Made by a program: the position numbers and the translations under genes
The notes under the pieces: model-generated
What the model was told of the DNA's origin: nothing
Database searches by the model: none
The model's input: only the letters and a program-made list of their open reading frames with translations
In this document: one piece after another, positions 27,291 to 36,633 of the stretch
Position numbering within the stretch: position 1 is the first letter of the stretch
Layout of the letters: each line of letters starts with the position of its first letter
NCBI RefSeq assembly: GCF_000423565.1
Contig: NZ_AUIF01000010.1
Span: forward strand, 1 to 64,000
DNA from: Runella zeae DSM 19591
GTDB lineage: Bacteria > Bacteroidota > Bacteroidia > Cytophagales > Spirosomataceae
DNA: 64,000 nucleotides
Reading direction: 5' to 3'

Positions 27291-27920
27291 CTATTTACCT
27301 TTTGGTTTATAGTCACCCACATTGATTACAGTATCAGCGAAATCGTATTCGGCAGGAATATTTGAACAAATCAACAACAATTGATTTGACCCAAGGCGCT
27401 GCACTTCTTCGCGGTACCAAGCCGACCAGCGCGCATCGAGGTTGGAGGTAGGTTCGTCGAGCATCACCACAGGCACATCCGAATAAAACGCCAATGCCAA
27501 TTTAACCCGTTGCTTCATGCCCGAAGAGAAGTTTTTGATGGCTTTATGTTTAGAAGGCTCTAGTTCTAGTTTATCTAAAATTTCTTCCTTGGCATGGGGC
27601 GTTTTGAAAGGTTTGAAGCCCGCATGAAAATCAAGCAATTCGAGCAACGTAAACTCCTCAATCAGTTCTAAATAAGGAGCCGCTATAATGAGCTGCTTAT
27701 ACCATTTGTCTTCTTCAATGGCCTGACCGCCAATGCGATATTCCATTTTGCCTTCGGTAGAGGGTATCACTCCCGAAATCACTTGCAGCAAAGTCGATTT
27801 TCCGCTTCCATTGGGTCCCACAAAAGTATAGCTTTGCCCGGCTTGCAGTTCGAGATTTAACTCCCTAAAAATCCACTCACGATTGAAACGCTTGCCCAGT
27901 TGGTTGATAAGTATTTGCAT
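27291..27920 (-). CDS. ABC transporter ATP-binding protein
   Basis: The 209-residue ATPase has Walker A 'GPNGSGKST', the signature region 'NFSSGMKQRVKLALAF', and Walker B with 'VVMLDEPTSNLD'. The start is placed at the ATG at 27920 (MQILINQLGKRFNREWIF), the usual beginning of such domains; a longer frame to 27977 adds a hydrophobic leader that does not belong. No membrane partner is adjacent, so the exported or imported substrate is unknown. The size and single domain resemble exporter ATPases of the CcmA/multidrug type. Confidence 0.87.
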   Translation of the reverse strand: MQILINQLGKRFNREWIFRELNLELQAGQSYTFVGPNGSGKSTLLQVISGVIPSTEGKMEYRIGGQAIEEDKWYKQLIIAAPYLELIEEFTLLELLDFHAGFKPFKTPHAKEEILDKLELEPSKHKAIKNFSSGMKQRVKLALAFYSDVPVVMLDEPTSNLDARWSAWYREEVQRLGSNQLLLICSNIPAEYDFADTVINVGDYKPKGK

Positions 27921-28010
27921 GAATAAAACTTTAATCAAAACGGGGGCAAAGGTCACAACTAAACGCAGTGTTACCAAAGTATTTAAGAAAAATCCTTGTC
28001 TTTCTTCCCA

Positions 28011-28946
28011 CTAAAGTTTGGCCTCTACGAGCCATTGTTTAAACAGGTTCAAGTCTTTTTTCATCGCCGCCACCAACTCTTCTTTAGAAATAGTGAGCTT
28101 CTTGGCGCCGTTTTCGGCTCCTCCGAGCGGGTATTCGTAGTGCATCGTGATGGGCACTTTAAAGTCATAAGGTTTCAGCACTTCCAAGTACTTTTTCCAG
28201 TTGACTACCCCCTCCCCTAGCGGACACCCTTGCTTACCCCACTTGTCGTTTTTCTTGGTCCAATAAAAATCTTTAATCGCAATCGACTGAATATGAGGCG
28301 CAATCAAATGAAAGCCTGCTTCCCATGAGCCTCCAGCTTCGGCAGTAGCGTGATTGATGTCGTATTGCGACCCCAGTGCCGTGGGTTTGATGCCGTGGAG
28401 TTGTGAATGTAAATCCCAAATCGCCGCTCCAAAATAATTACCAGAATGGTTTTGGTATTGGCCTGTGATTCCGTATTTTTCATTAAGCGCCGCTATTGCT
28501 TTCAATTTCTGCCCAAAAGCTACGCTTTGCTCGGCTATGTTGTTTTGTTTTAAATTGTAAGGATACCACCCCATACGATAATGCTTGATACCCAGCGACT
28601 TTGCCATTTTCAGGATTCGCTCGGTTTGGGCGTCGGCTTCCAATATGCTCGTTACCATAAGAGGGATTTCTAACTTATATTTTCGAAAAGCCTCTACCGC
28701 CTTAGGCAAATCCTGCTCTACGCGCTCAGGCAATACGTGCCCGCCTGGTCGTACCGTCAAATCAAGGCCATCAAAACCAATGCTTGCCACCGTTTGGGCC
28801 AACTGCTCATAGTCGTCAATCCATTGAAACATCTTAGAAAAAACAAAAATCTTCTGCTGACTTAGTTGAGTAGGCTGGGCTTGGAGCACCTCATGCACTA
28901 AAGTACTTCCTACGAAGGTGGTTCCGATAAATTGACGACGGTTCAT
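28011..28946 (-). CDS. exported sugar phosphate isomerase/epimerase-like TIM-barrel protein
   Basis: The N-terminus shows a twin-arginine-like signal (MNRRQFIGTTFVGSTLV, cleaved near LQAQ). The body is an AP-endonuclease-2/xylose-isomerase-like TIM barrel: 'VASIGFDGLDLTVRPGGHV' near the first strand, 'GQYQNHSGNYFG' mid-barrel, and 'ITMHYEYPLGGAENG' near the last strand. Family members isomerise or epimerise sugars using metal-binding His/Glu/Asp residues. The next gene upstream (28994) encodes another exported member, and the two probably form an operon. The substrate is unknown. Confidence 0.83.
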   Translation of the reverse strand: MNRRQFIGTTFVGSTLVHEVLQAQPTQLSQQKIFVFSKMFQWIDDYEQLAQTVASIGFDGLDLTVRPGGHVLPERVEQDLPKAVEAFRKYKLEIPLMVTSILEADAQTERILKMAKSLGIKHYRMGWYPYNLKQNNIAEQSVAFGQKLKAIAALNEKYGITGQYQNHSGNYFGAAIWDLHSQLHGIKPTALGSQYDINHATAEAGGSWEAGFHLIAPHIQSIAIKDFYWTKKNDKWGKQGCPLGEGVVNWKKYLEVLKPYDFKVPITMHYEYPLGGAENGAKKLTISKEELVAAMKKDLNLFKQWLVEAKL

Positions 28947-28993
28947 AATGTTGTTTTTTATGGTGATTCAGAGACAAGTTACAGAAGCTACCC

Positions 28994-29851
28994 CTAGCCA
29001 AATATTTCACGTACAAACTTCACATTTTGGGGATAAGCCTCTTCCACGGTTTTTCCTTTGGGCACAGCCCCTTCGATTTGAGCCCAGCCTTTATATTCAA
29101 TCTCGTCCAAAAGCACTTTTACGTGCTTCCAATCAATAGAGCCTTGTCCTAGCAAAAATTCATTTTCTTTCAGATGTATTTCGCTGATGAGCTTGCGTTT
29201 TCCGAGCATCAAAATCTCCGCATAAGGGTCGTGGCCTGCATCGGCAGCATTGCGAGGGTCGTAGTAAACACGCACATTGGGCGAGCCTACTGCTTCTATG
29301 ATTTCTAAGTGTTCTTTGGCACTCAAGTAAGATTCTATCGCCAATATTACGCCTTGTTTTTCGGCCTTTGGAGCTACTTGCCGCAGCCGTTCTATCACTA
29401 CTTTTTTGCCTTCGTCGTCTTTGCGCAAATCACCTTGCGAAAAAAAAGCCAACAACACTACCTGTACTCCCAAGGCATGAGCGGCATCGATACTTCCGCT
29501 CACCCAATCTACGGTACGCGCTTCTGATTTAAGCGGAACTCGATTCAATTCGCCGATGGCCAAACTGGCGATTTTCACTCCCGTTTGCACAGAAGCCGCG
29601 CGCATTGCTTCTTGGCTGTCGGGCCGTAGAAGGTAGGTTTCGTCTTTGCGCGAATTATAACTCAACTGTACTCCCTCAAGACCCATTTGCTTGGCAAAAG
29701 CAAATACTTCTGGATTACAGGCTCGATGCAGCGACCAGTCACATGCTCCTAAATGATACTTTTTTTTGGTGGGTTGTCCCCACAAAGTGGTACCACCTAA
29801 CAAAGAGGCCGCAACCACAGGCAAGTGAACAAGAGCTTCTCGGCGTTTCAT
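28994..29851 (-). CDS. exported sugar phosphate isomerase/epimerase-like TIM-barrel protein (second)
   Basis: A signal peptide starting MKRREALVHLPVVAASLLGG precedes a TIM barrel of the xylose-isomerase-like superfamily. 'FAKQMGLEGVQLSYN' lies near strand 1-2, 'LAIESYLSAKEHLEII' supplies a Glu at mid-barrel, 'VYYDPRNAADAGHD' has the Asp expected for metal binding, and 'AQIEGAVPKG' comes near the end. It is a paralogue rather than a copy of the downstream gene, from which it is 47 bp away. With the Gfo/Idh/MocA enzyme at 22905 and the RhaT-like symporter it suggests periplasmic sugar conversion; this link is inference. Confidence 0.83.
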   Translation of the reverse strand: MKRREALVHLPVVAASLLGGTTLWGQPTKKKYHLGACDWSLHRACNPEVFAFAKQMGLEGVQLSYNSRKDETYLLRPDSQEAMRAASVQTGVKIASLAIGELNRVPLKSEARTVDWVSGSIDAAHALGVQVVLLAFFSQGDLRKDDEGKKVVIERLRQVAPKAEKQGVILAIESYLSAKEHLEIIEAVGSPNVRVYYDPRNAADAGHDPYAEILMLGKRKLISEIHLKENEFLLGQGSIDWKHVKVLLDEIEYKGWAQIEGAVPKGKTVEEAYPQNVKFVREIFG

Positions 29852-30013
29852 TTTTGGAATAAAAATCTAGTTTTTGATAAAACGTAACTTTATTGGAAAA
29901 ATACTCTTAATGGGTTATTTTTACTAAAAAATCTATCTTCTGAGTTTTTTATCGGCTTTGAAGCTCCCGCCTAGGGAAAGGCTTACAATGCCAGATAAGC
30001 GAGATAAACATCC

Positions 30014-32128
30014 ATGAGTCAAACAAGAACTACCACCAATTTCTTCGAAACTAAAATTGAATTTTTGAAAGGGGTAGGCCCCCAACGCGCCGAAACCCTC
30101 AACAAACAACTTAATATCTTTACTTTCGGAGAACTTATTCAGTATTATCCTTTTCGCTACGAAGACCGTAGTCGCTTTCACCGTATCAACGAACTCACCG
30201 AAGACATGCCCGCGGCTCAACTCAAGGGTCGTATCCGAGGAATGGTGGTGGTAGGTGAAGGCCACAAACGCCGCCTTACGGTAGAATTTACGGACGGTAC
30301 GGGCGTGGTAGAGTTTGTGTATTTTCAGAGTATTGATTGGCACTTAAAGCACCTCAAAGAAGGGGGAGAATACATTGCCTACGGAAAACCCCAACGCTAC
30401 GGGCAACGCATCAATTTTAGCCACCCCGAAATCGAAACCCTCAATCCTGAAAACGAAAATGGCGGATACTTTCAGCCTATCTACAACCTTACAGAAACTC
30501 TCCGCAAGAAGCATTTAGATAGTCGTTTTTTGAGCAAAATCATGCGTAATTTGCTCGAACTCGCTACTCCACATTTTAGAGAAACCCTCCCCGAAGAACT
30601 TGTTCGGAAGTTTCGCCTGCTCTCTAAAACCGATGCGATGTGGAATATCCACTTGCCTGATAGCGACGCAGCGCTCAATCAAGCCCTAAGAAGACTCAAG
30701 TTTGAAGAGTTGTTTTACAATCAACTGCGATTGTTGAAAAACAAAATTCTTCACAAAATCGAATATCCGGGTCAAATCTTCCAGAAGTTAGATTTGGTCA
30801 AACAATTTTATCAAGGTGGCCTGTTGCCTTTTGAGCTTACCAACGCCCAAAAACGAGTCTTGCGCGAAATCCATGAAGATTTTAAAACAGGTAAACAAAT
30901 GAATCGCTTGCTGCAAGGCGACGTAGGAAGTGGAAAAACGATTGTGGCTTTTGTAGCGATGCTCATGGCTATCGACAATGGTGCCCAAACCTGTATCATG
31001 GCTCCTACCGAAATCTTGGCCGACCAGCACTATCGCGGTTTGAAAGGATTTGCCGATGCCCTTGGACTCAACATCGCCCTGCTGACAGGCTCTACGACAA
31101 AAAAAGGCAGAAAGTTGATTTTGCCAGATTTGGCCGAAGGAAACATTCATATCATCGTCGGAACCCATGCACTGCTTGAGGATTCCGTCCAATTCAAAAA
31201 TCTGGGGCTGTGTATCATCGATGAGCAGCACCGCTTTGGCGTGGCCCAACGTGCCAAACTTTGGGCTAAAAACCCTACGATTCCGCCTCACGTTTTGGTC
31301 ATGACAGCGACCCCGATTCCGCGCACTTTGGCCATGACTCTCTATGGGGATTTAGATTTAAGTATCATTGATGAGCTTCCGGCAGGGCGCAAACCTATCA
31401 AAACAGTACACCGCTACGACCAGCACCGCATTACGGTATTTGGGTTTTTGAAGGAAGAAATCAAAAAAGGGCGTCAAATCTACATTGTTTATCCCCTCAT
31501 CGAAGAGTCAGAAAAACTAGATTATAAAGACCTCATGGATGGCTACGAAAGCGTGACGCGCGCCTTTCCCGAATACCACGTAAGTATTGTACACGGCAAA
31601 ATGCTGGCTTACGAAAAAGACGACGAAATGCAGCGGTTTGTAAGGGGCGAAACCCATATCATGGTAGCTACTACGGTGATAGAGGTAGGGGTCAACGTAC
31701 CCAATGCCAGCGTGATGGTCATTGAAAGTGCCGAGCGTTTTGGGCTTTCTCAGCTCCATCAGCTCAGAGGGCGTGTTGGCCGGGGCGCCGAGCAGAGCTA
31801 TTGTATCTTGATGACAGGTGTCAAACTAAGCAAGGATACGAGGCTCCGAATTGATACCCTCTGCCAGACCAACAACGGATTTGAGATTGCGGATGTAGAC
31901 CTCAAACTACGCGGGCCGGGGGATTTGTCGGGTACGCAGCAAAGTGGTTTGCTCGATTTGCTGATTGCGGATTTGGCCAAAGATGGCGAAATCTTGAAAG
32001 CCGCCCGCGCCGCTGCCGAAGCGATTTTGCAAGAAGATTCTGATTTGATTTTACCCAAAAACGAACCTATCAGAACTCATATTGATTCTCTTCGCAAAGA
32101 AGAAACCAACTGGAGCCGAATCAGTTAG
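30014..32128 (+). CDS. recG: ATP-dependent DNA helicase RecG
   Basis: At 704 residues this matches RecG length. An N-terminal wedge/OB domain ('LKGVGPQRAETLNKQLNIFT', 'LKGRIRGMVVVGEGHK') recognises branched DNA. The helicase core has Walker A 'LLQGDVGSGKT', the DExH-type box 'CIIDEQHRFG', 'VMTATPIPRTLAMT' (motif III region), and motif VI 'LRGRVGRG'. RecG remodels stalled replication forks and Holliday junctions. The gene is divergent from the TIM-barrel gene at 29851 and its stop is 4 bp from the stop of the convergent response regulator. Confidence 0.97.
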   Translation: MSQTRTTTNFFETKIEFLKGVGPQRAETLNKQLNIFTFGELIQYYPFRYEDRSRFHRINELTEDMPAAQLKGRIRGMVVVGEGHKRRLTVEFTDGTGVVEFVYFQSIDWHLKHLKEGGEYIAYGKPQRYGQRINFSHPEIETLNPENENGGYFQPIYNLTETLRKKHLDSRFLSKIMRNLLELATPHFRETLPEELVRKFRLLSKTDAMWNIHLPDSDAALNQALRRLKFEELFYNQLRLLKNKILHKIEYPGQIFQKLDLVKQFYQGGLLPFELTNAQKRVLREIHEDFKTGKQMNRLLQGDVGSGKTIVAFVAMLMAIDNGAQTCIMAPTEILADQHYRGLKGFADALGLNIALLTGSTTKKGRKLILPDLAEGNIHIIVGTHALLEDSVQFKNLGLCIIDEQHRFGVAQRAKLWAKNPTIPPHVLVMTATPIPRTLAMTLYGDLDLSIIDELPAGRKPIKTVHRYDQHRITVFGFLKEEIKKGRQIYIVYPLIEESEKLDYKDLMDGYESVTRAFPEYHVSIVHGKMLAYEKDDEMQRFVRGETHIMVATTVIEVGVNVPNASVMVIESAERFGLSQLHQLRGRVGRGAEQSYCILMTGVKLSKDTRLRIDTLCQTNNGFEIADVDLKLRGPGDLSGTQQSGLLDLLIADLAKDGEILKAARAAAEAILQEDSDLILPKNEPIRTHIDSLRKEETNWSRIS

Positions 32129-32132
32129 GAAA

Positions 32133-32894
32133 TTATTTGATAATTAATTTAGCAAGTTCGTTCAAAAAATCCTCTTTTCGCCGACGAGCTACTTCGATTT
32201 GGGTGTCATCGTTCATCACGATGATGCCCCCTTCTCCTTTGATGTATTTTTTTACGTGCTTCAGATTGACTAAATATTGGTTGTGAACCCTCACAAAATG
32301 ATAAGGAGATAGCAATTCTTCATACTCTTTGAGATTGCGAGAAACCATGATTTTTTTGCGCCCTACCATATAAAAAACGGTATAATTGGCATCCGACTCA
32401 CATCTAAGTATCTCTCTGATAGGCACATAAAAAATACCCTCCTGCGTGGGTAGCGCAATCTGCATCGTTTCGGCTTGCCCCCCTCTCAAATTCTGTAAAA
32501 AAACTTCTAGGTTAGGAACAGCACTGGTTTTGCCCTTGATACGGGCAATTGCCCTTTCTACCGCCGTTTCAAGTTCATCTATATCAATAGGTTTTAATAA
32601 ATAATCGACGGCTCCAATCTTAAAAGCTTTGATGGCATAATGGTCAAAACCCGTCGTAAAAATGACCTCAAAAGGAATAGACCCCAAGCTGTTGAGCATA
32701 TCAAGGCCACTTTTACCCGGCATTTGAATATCCAAAAACACCAAGTCGGGCGTAAGTGCCCGAATAGCCCGAATCCCTTCATCGGCCGAATGACAAAACT
32801 GCGCCACAAAAATCTGAGAACTAAAAGGCTCTAGCATTTTTTTTAAGGCTTGGCAGCCCATCAGTTCGTCATCAATAATGAGTGCTTTTAACAT
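32133..32894 (-). CDS. LytTR-family response regulator
   Basis: Residues 1-120 are a receiver domain: acidic pocket 'LIIDDE', phospho-acceptor Asp55 in 'LVFLDIQMPGKSG', and the conserved Lys in 'DYLLKPID'. Residues about 145-250 are a LytTR DNA-binding domain ('ILRCESDANYTVFY', 'FVRVHNQYLVNLKHV', 'VARRRKEDFL'). It is 26 bp downstream of the sensor kinase gene on the same strand and is presumably its partner; the kinase is of the LytS type that normally pairs with LytTR regulators. Target genes are unknown. Confidence 0.93.
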   Translation of the reverse strand: MLKALIIDDELMGCQALKKMLEPFSSQIFVAQFCHSADEGIRAIRALTPDLVFLDIQMPGKSGLDMLNSLGSIPFEVIFTTGFDHYAIKAFKIGAVDYLLKPIDIDELETAVERAIARIKGKTSAVPNLEVFLQNLRGGQAETMQIALPTQEGIFYVPIREILRCESDANYTVFYMVGRKKIMVSRNLKEYEELLSPYHFVRVHNQYLVNLKHVKKYIKGEGGIIVMNDDTQIEVARRRKEDFLNELAKLIIK

Positions 32895-32920
32895 AACGTT
32901 GAGTATCTAAAGTATCTGTC

Positions 32921-34501
32921 CTAAAATCCATTATCTACCAATTTCAAACCTTGCTGTGCCAAGTCAGGCAAGATTATTTTCACGCGCGTGCCTGTGGGTT
33001 GCTGTTGCGTATCATACAAATCATCAATGATAATTTTTGCACCCTCTGTATTGTGTTGCCGATTGAAAGTTTCAATACTATCCAATACATTCTGAGTTCC
33101 TTTCGATTTACGACTAGGCGAAAGATCCTGCGCTATTTCACGTGCTTTGATTCTGCCTATTCCGTTGTCTTCGATGATACACGACACGTATTCTTTGTTT
33201 TCCCGGCAAAATTTGAGCGAAATTTTCCCTCGTTCAGCTTTGTGCATCAATCCATGCCAAATCGCATTTTCGACGTGCGGCTGAATCATCATCGTCGGAA
33301 AAACCGTTTCGTGCGCATTGATTAAGGGGTCGATTTCTATCTCAAAATCAAAGCGATTGTTCACAAATCGCATTTGCTCCAGTTCGATGTAGAGATTCAT
33401 AAAATTGACGATACGCTCCACTGAAGCCAAAGGCGTATCGGTATTGTCTAATATCTGACGAATCAATTTTGCAAACTTGGTGAGGTATTTGGAAGCCTGC
33501 CGATTTTGGTCATGTAAAATGAAATTGTTGATAGAATTGAGGCAATTAAAAATGAAGTGGGGGTTCATTTGCGCCCGTAGTGCTTTCATTTCTAGTTCGG
33601 CAATTTGTCGATTGAGGTTAATTTTTTCTTTTTCACGCTCTTTAATAAATCTGATGCGATTGGTAAAGAAAAATACAATGCCGATCACACCCAAAACAAT
33701 CATTAAGGTTTTAAACCAATCTTTTACCCAAAAAGGAGAGACTACTCTCAATCGTAAAGTAGTGGGGGTTTCGTTCCATTCACCTGCCGAATTACTTGCT
33801 TTTACTTTAAAAATATAGTTGCCCGCAGGCAATTGTGAATAACTCACAAAGTGACGATTGCCGCTATAAATCCACTTTTTATCGATACCTTCTAATTGAT
33901 AAGCATATTGGTTTTTTTGAGGTGCGGCAAAATCAAGGGCCGCAAATTCAAAAGAAACAAAGTTGTTTTTATAATCAATAATCAAAGGCAAGTCCCTCTC
34001 AAACCCTACCGACTCGTTCATGACTTTCACATCCGTAATTGCTACCGGCGACTGATTACTATTACGCTGCAAACCTTGTGGACGAAAGATATTGAAGCCA
34101 TTGACTCCCCCAAACACCATTTCACCATTTTTTAAGAGCAAAAACGAACCTCCAATAAATTCGTTGTTTTGAAGGCCATCGTATACATCAAAATTAGTAA
34201 AAGTCTCACGGACAGGGTCAAAGCGCGAAAGCCCCGTATTGGTACTGATCCATGCATAGCCTTGGGAATCCATCAATGAGCCATAAACAATGCTATTGGC
34301 CAAACCTTCGGCGGGCGTATAAAGCTTGAGATGTTTGGTGTGTAGATTGTATTTGCCAAACCCTACTCGATAACTACTCAGCCAGAGTATTGAGTCGCCT
34401 TGAATGTTTACATCACTTAGGTCTTCAAATTTACTTTGAGTTTTGGGCAGCATCAGCGGAACTGACTCTATCAGTCCCGACTTAGCCACATACTTCTGCA
34501 A
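32921..34501 (-). CDS. C-terminal part of split sensor kinase (propeller end, Y_Y_Y, LytS-type kinase)
   Basis: This open frame begins at a TTG codon (34501); the first ATG is at 34453. It holds the last propeller blades ('GYAWISTNTGLSRFDPV'), a Y_Y_Y domain ('YQLEGIDKKWIYSGNRH', 'AGNYIFKVKASN'), one transmembrane helix ('TLMIVLGVIGIVFFFTN'), a coiled coil, and the LytS-type histidine region 'LRAQMNPHFIFNCLNSINNF', where the His in NPHF is the expected phosphorylation site. An ATPase end follows with 'IEDNGIGRIKAREIA'. On its own it lacks a signal peptide, so correct membrane insertion is doubtful. Confidence 0.8.
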   Translation of the reverse strand: MQKYVAKSGLIESVPLMLPKTQSKFEDLSDVNIQGDSILWLSSYRVGFGKYNLHTKHLKLYTPAEGLANSIVYGSLMDSQGYAWISTNTGLSRFDPVRETFTNFDVYDGLQNNEFIGGSFLLLKNGEMVFGGVNGFNIFRPQGLQRNSNQSPVAITDVKVMNESVGFERDLPLIIDYKNNFVSFEFAALDFAAPQKNQYAYQLEGIDKKWIYSGNRHFVSYSQLPAGNYIFKVKASNSAGEWNETPTTLRLRVVSPFWVKDWFKTLMIVLGVIGIVFFFTNRIRFIKEREKEKINLNRQIAELEMKALRAQMNPHFIFNCLNSINNFILHDQNRQASKYLTKFAKLIRQILDNTDTPLASVERIVNFMNLYIELEQMRFVNNRFDFEIEIDPLINAHETVFPTMMIQPHVENAIWHGLMHKAERGKISLKFCRENKEYVSCIIEDNGIGRIKAREIAQDLSPSRKSKGTQNVLDSIETFNRQHNTEGAKIIIDDLYDTQQQPTGTRVKIILPDLAQQGLKLVDNGF

Positions 34502-34515
34502 TCCTATTCCTCTTC

Positions 34516-36015
34516 CTATCCATATATTTCCTTCTTTGTCTTCATATTTCCTTCTTTGTCTTCTTTAAAAGAAGTGACTATATCTCCCGCTTGATTAGCA
34601 TGGGGCCATAATTGCAGCCGATGCGTATTAAAATCGTAGCTAACAAGCCCTTTGACCGAGCCAACCCACAGTCGTTGACGGCTATCTTTGTATAGGGTTC
34701 TTAGATGAGATTGGGATAAATACTCAAACAATTCCCTCTCATGTGGAAGAGGCGAAAGGATTTTTTTTTGTAAAACATCCACTTTTATCAAACCTCTAGC
34801 CGTAGCGCACCAAAATACACCATGACTTCCTTCTACCATCGAAAACACCCGATTTTGCTGCTGTTCGGAGGTTTGTATTACTTCAAATTGATTGGTATTG
34901 CGATTCCATAAATTGATTCCTTTTCCATCTGTTCCTATCAGAAGCTGATTGCCAAACTCTCCAAAAGACAGGACAAAATTGTAGTTTAGCCCTTGGTCTT
35001 GGTTGATTGTCCTAAATTTTCCTAGTCGCAAATTGATTTTATTGAGACCGCTGTTGTTGCTTCCTACCCAAAACAACCCCGTCTTATCTTCATAAATACT
35101 ATTGAGAGGTGCTCCTTTGAGGCTATTGAGACGCCGATAATCCAAATCTGAAGCCAAGAACTCTAGTTTTTCACTAGTGGGATTAAAACAAAAAATTCCT
35201 TCATGAATACTCACCCATATCTTTCCAGCACGATCTTTAAAAACCTCTCTTACGGGAAAGCGAGTGAGTTTAGGAAACAACTCCCGCAAATCATATTTTT
35301 TGACTATTTTAAGAGTATGGGCATCTACTTTCCATAGTCCAAAATCTTCGACACCTATCCAAACAACATTGTTCTCTAAAATAATAGGTCTGATATTGGG
35401 ATCTTCGGGAAGCTCCTTCAAAATTGGATAATATCGATTTTGAGTCAAATCCAACACCCACGTTTTTTCGGCAGTAGTAAAAAGCAATCTTTTGGGATTT
35501 AAGTATATGACATTGAGCACGTTGAGATTAGGAGCTTTACAAAAAAAAGTACTGTTGGTAGTATTGAAATAGTAAAGACCTTTGTTTGTTGCAAGCCACA
35601 AGCTAGAGCTATCTCTGTAAGCAATACGCCTCACCCGGACATTGCGCAAAAAACTCCTGAGCGAGTCGGTGGGTAGATGCAAACGGGAAAGCCCATTGGG
35701 AGTGCCAATCCACAAAACATCTGCCTGATTTTGGTACAAATACCTAACACTATTACTCGCCAAGCCGTTTTGAATTTTCCCAATTACCGACCTATATACC
35801 TTAAACTGATAGCCGTCATAGCGCAGCAAGCCATCATCCGTACCGAGCCATAAAAAACCCGAGTGGTCTTGAAGAATATCCCAAACGGTATTTTGGGTAA
35901 GTCCGTTTCGGTTATCAAAATTCTCGACCCATACATTTTGAAATACTTGCCCCCACGCCACCCAAGGGATCATTATTAAAAAGTAGCCTACAAAAATCCG
36001 TGACCAATAGCGCAT
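34516..36015 (-). CDS. N-terminal part of split sensor kinase (propeller domain)
   Basis: A signal peptide (MRYWSRIFVGYFLIMIPWV, cleaved near AWGQ) is followed by two-component regulator propeller repeats with the usual 'G.LWLGTDDGLLRYDG' form. The natural reading breaks after 'VTSFKEDKEGN', where the duplicated 20 bp shift the frame and add a short tail (MKTKKEIYG) before a TAG at 34516-34518. If translated it would be a free periplasmic propeller without kinase. Confidence 0.8.
   Translation of the reverse strand: MRYWSRIFVGYFLIMIPWVAWGQVFQNVWVENFDNRNGLTQNTVWDILQDHSGFLWLGTDDGLLRYDGYQFKVYRSVIGKIQNGLASNSVRYLYQNQADVLWIGTPNGLSRLHLPTDSLRSFLRNVRVRRIAYRDSSSLWLATNKGLYYFNTTNSTFFCKAPNLNVLNVIYLNPKRLLFTTAEKTWVLDLTQNRYYPILKELPEDPNIRPIILENNVVWIGVEDFGLWKVDAHTLKIVKKYDLRELFPKLTRFPVREVFKDRAGKIWVSIHEGIFCFNPTSEKLEFLASDLDYRRLNSLKGAPLNSIYEDKTGLFWVGSNNSGLNKINLRLGKFRTINQDQGLNYNFVLSFGEFGNQLLIGTDGKGINLWNRNTNQFEVIQTSEQQQNRVFSMVEGSHGVFWCATARGLIKVDVLQKKILSPLPHERELFEYLSQSHLRTLYKDSRQRLWVGSVKGLVSYDFNTHRLQLWPHANQAGDIVTSFKEDKEGNMKTKKEIYG
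34524..34563. repeat. 20-bp perfect tandem duplication inside the sensor kinase gene
   Basis: On the plus strand ATATTTCCTTCTTTGTCTTC occurs at 34524-34543 and again at 34544-34563 without mismatch. Twenty bases is not a multiple of three, so the second copy shifts the reading frame of the kinase. Slipped-strand replication is a plausible origin. Confidence 0.95.
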
Positions 36016-36180
36016 TTAAAAGGGGCTTTAGGAGTGTAAGTCAAAGTACGTAATTACCAAAAATACATCAAAGCCTGCCAGCTTTTTATTGAAGCTGCCA
36101 GTTATTCATCGGTTGTTTTTGGAAAAAATATTAAGTCTTAGTTTTGACTAATCCTTCTAATTAAACCATAGCCCAGTCTC

Positions 36181-36588
36181 ATGAATTCAATTTCTAACTC
36201 AACGCATTTTTTACAAATTCATCGTAGTAGATTTTCAAATCAAAAAATCATTTTACCTTTCATGAATCGCTTTATATCGGTGTTTGTTACTGAGATTTTG
36301 TACATCAGAAGCGACGTCAATTATTGTTATGTCCATCTGCGAGATGGCCGTAAGTTTTTGATTGCTAAAACTCTTAAGGAATACAATGACCAATTAGACC
36401 CTCTTCTCTTTGGCCGTATCCACAAATCATATCTAGTAAACCTAAGCGCGATTGAAAGCTGCAACTATACAGGCCATGAAATACGTCTTCACAACGGGAT
36501 TTGCTTACCTATAGCTCGCCGCAAACGCAAGGGCTTTTTTCAACAATACGCTCAGGCAGTTGCTCTCCTTCCTCGTTTAGCAAGTTGA
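36181..36588 (+). CDS. stand-alone LytTR-domain DNA-binding protein
   Basis: The 135-residue protein has a LytTR domain from about residue 25 ('ILYIRSDVNYCYVHLRDG', 'FGRIHKSYLVNLSAIES', 'PIARRKRKGFF') and no receiver domain before it. It resembles the effector half of the regulator at 32133 and lies divergent from the kinase gene, 165 bp away. Lacking a phospho-acceptor it would act without direct phosphorylation, perhaps competing for or sharing sites with the full regulator; this is inference. Confidence 0.85.
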   Translation: MNSISNSTHFLQIHRSRFSNQKIILPFMNRFISVFVTEILYIRSDVNYCYVHLRDGRKFLIAKTLKEYNDQLDPLLFGRIHKSYLVNLSAIESCNYTGHEIRLHNGICLPIARRKRKGFFQQYAQAVALLPRLAS

Positions 36589-36633
36589 ATATTCTATTTT
36601 ACGATTATCTAACCCTAAGCCTTTCCACATCCG

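Larger units (their letters stand above)
32921..36015 (-). pseudogene. propeller-type LytS-like sensor histidine kinase, frame broken by 20-bp duplication
   Basis: Two minus-strand frames, 34516-36015 (N part) and 32921-34501 (C part), are halves of one gene. At 34524-34563 a 20-bp unit is present twice in tandem. Removing one copy leaves 3075 bp, exactly 1025 codons, and restores the sequence 'FKEDKEGNIWIGRGIGLQKY', a textbook propeller repeat. The repaired protein (1024 aa) would have a signal peptide, two-component regulator propeller repeats, a Y_Y_Y domain, one membrane helix, a coiled coil, and a His_kinase/HATPase module. It could be a real mutation, a reversible switch or an assembly or read error; sequence alone cannot decide. 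Confidence 0.85.

Noticed and set aside
30788-31291. 167-codon minus-strand frame
   Set aside because: Lies wholly within recG in antisense, with no signal or family features.
36016-36180. Small hairpins (CAGCTT/AAGCTG and TTAGT/ACTAA) between the kinase and stand-alone LytTR genes
   Set aside because: Stems of 5-6 bp are too short to separate from chance, and no clear LytTR direct-repeat site was found.
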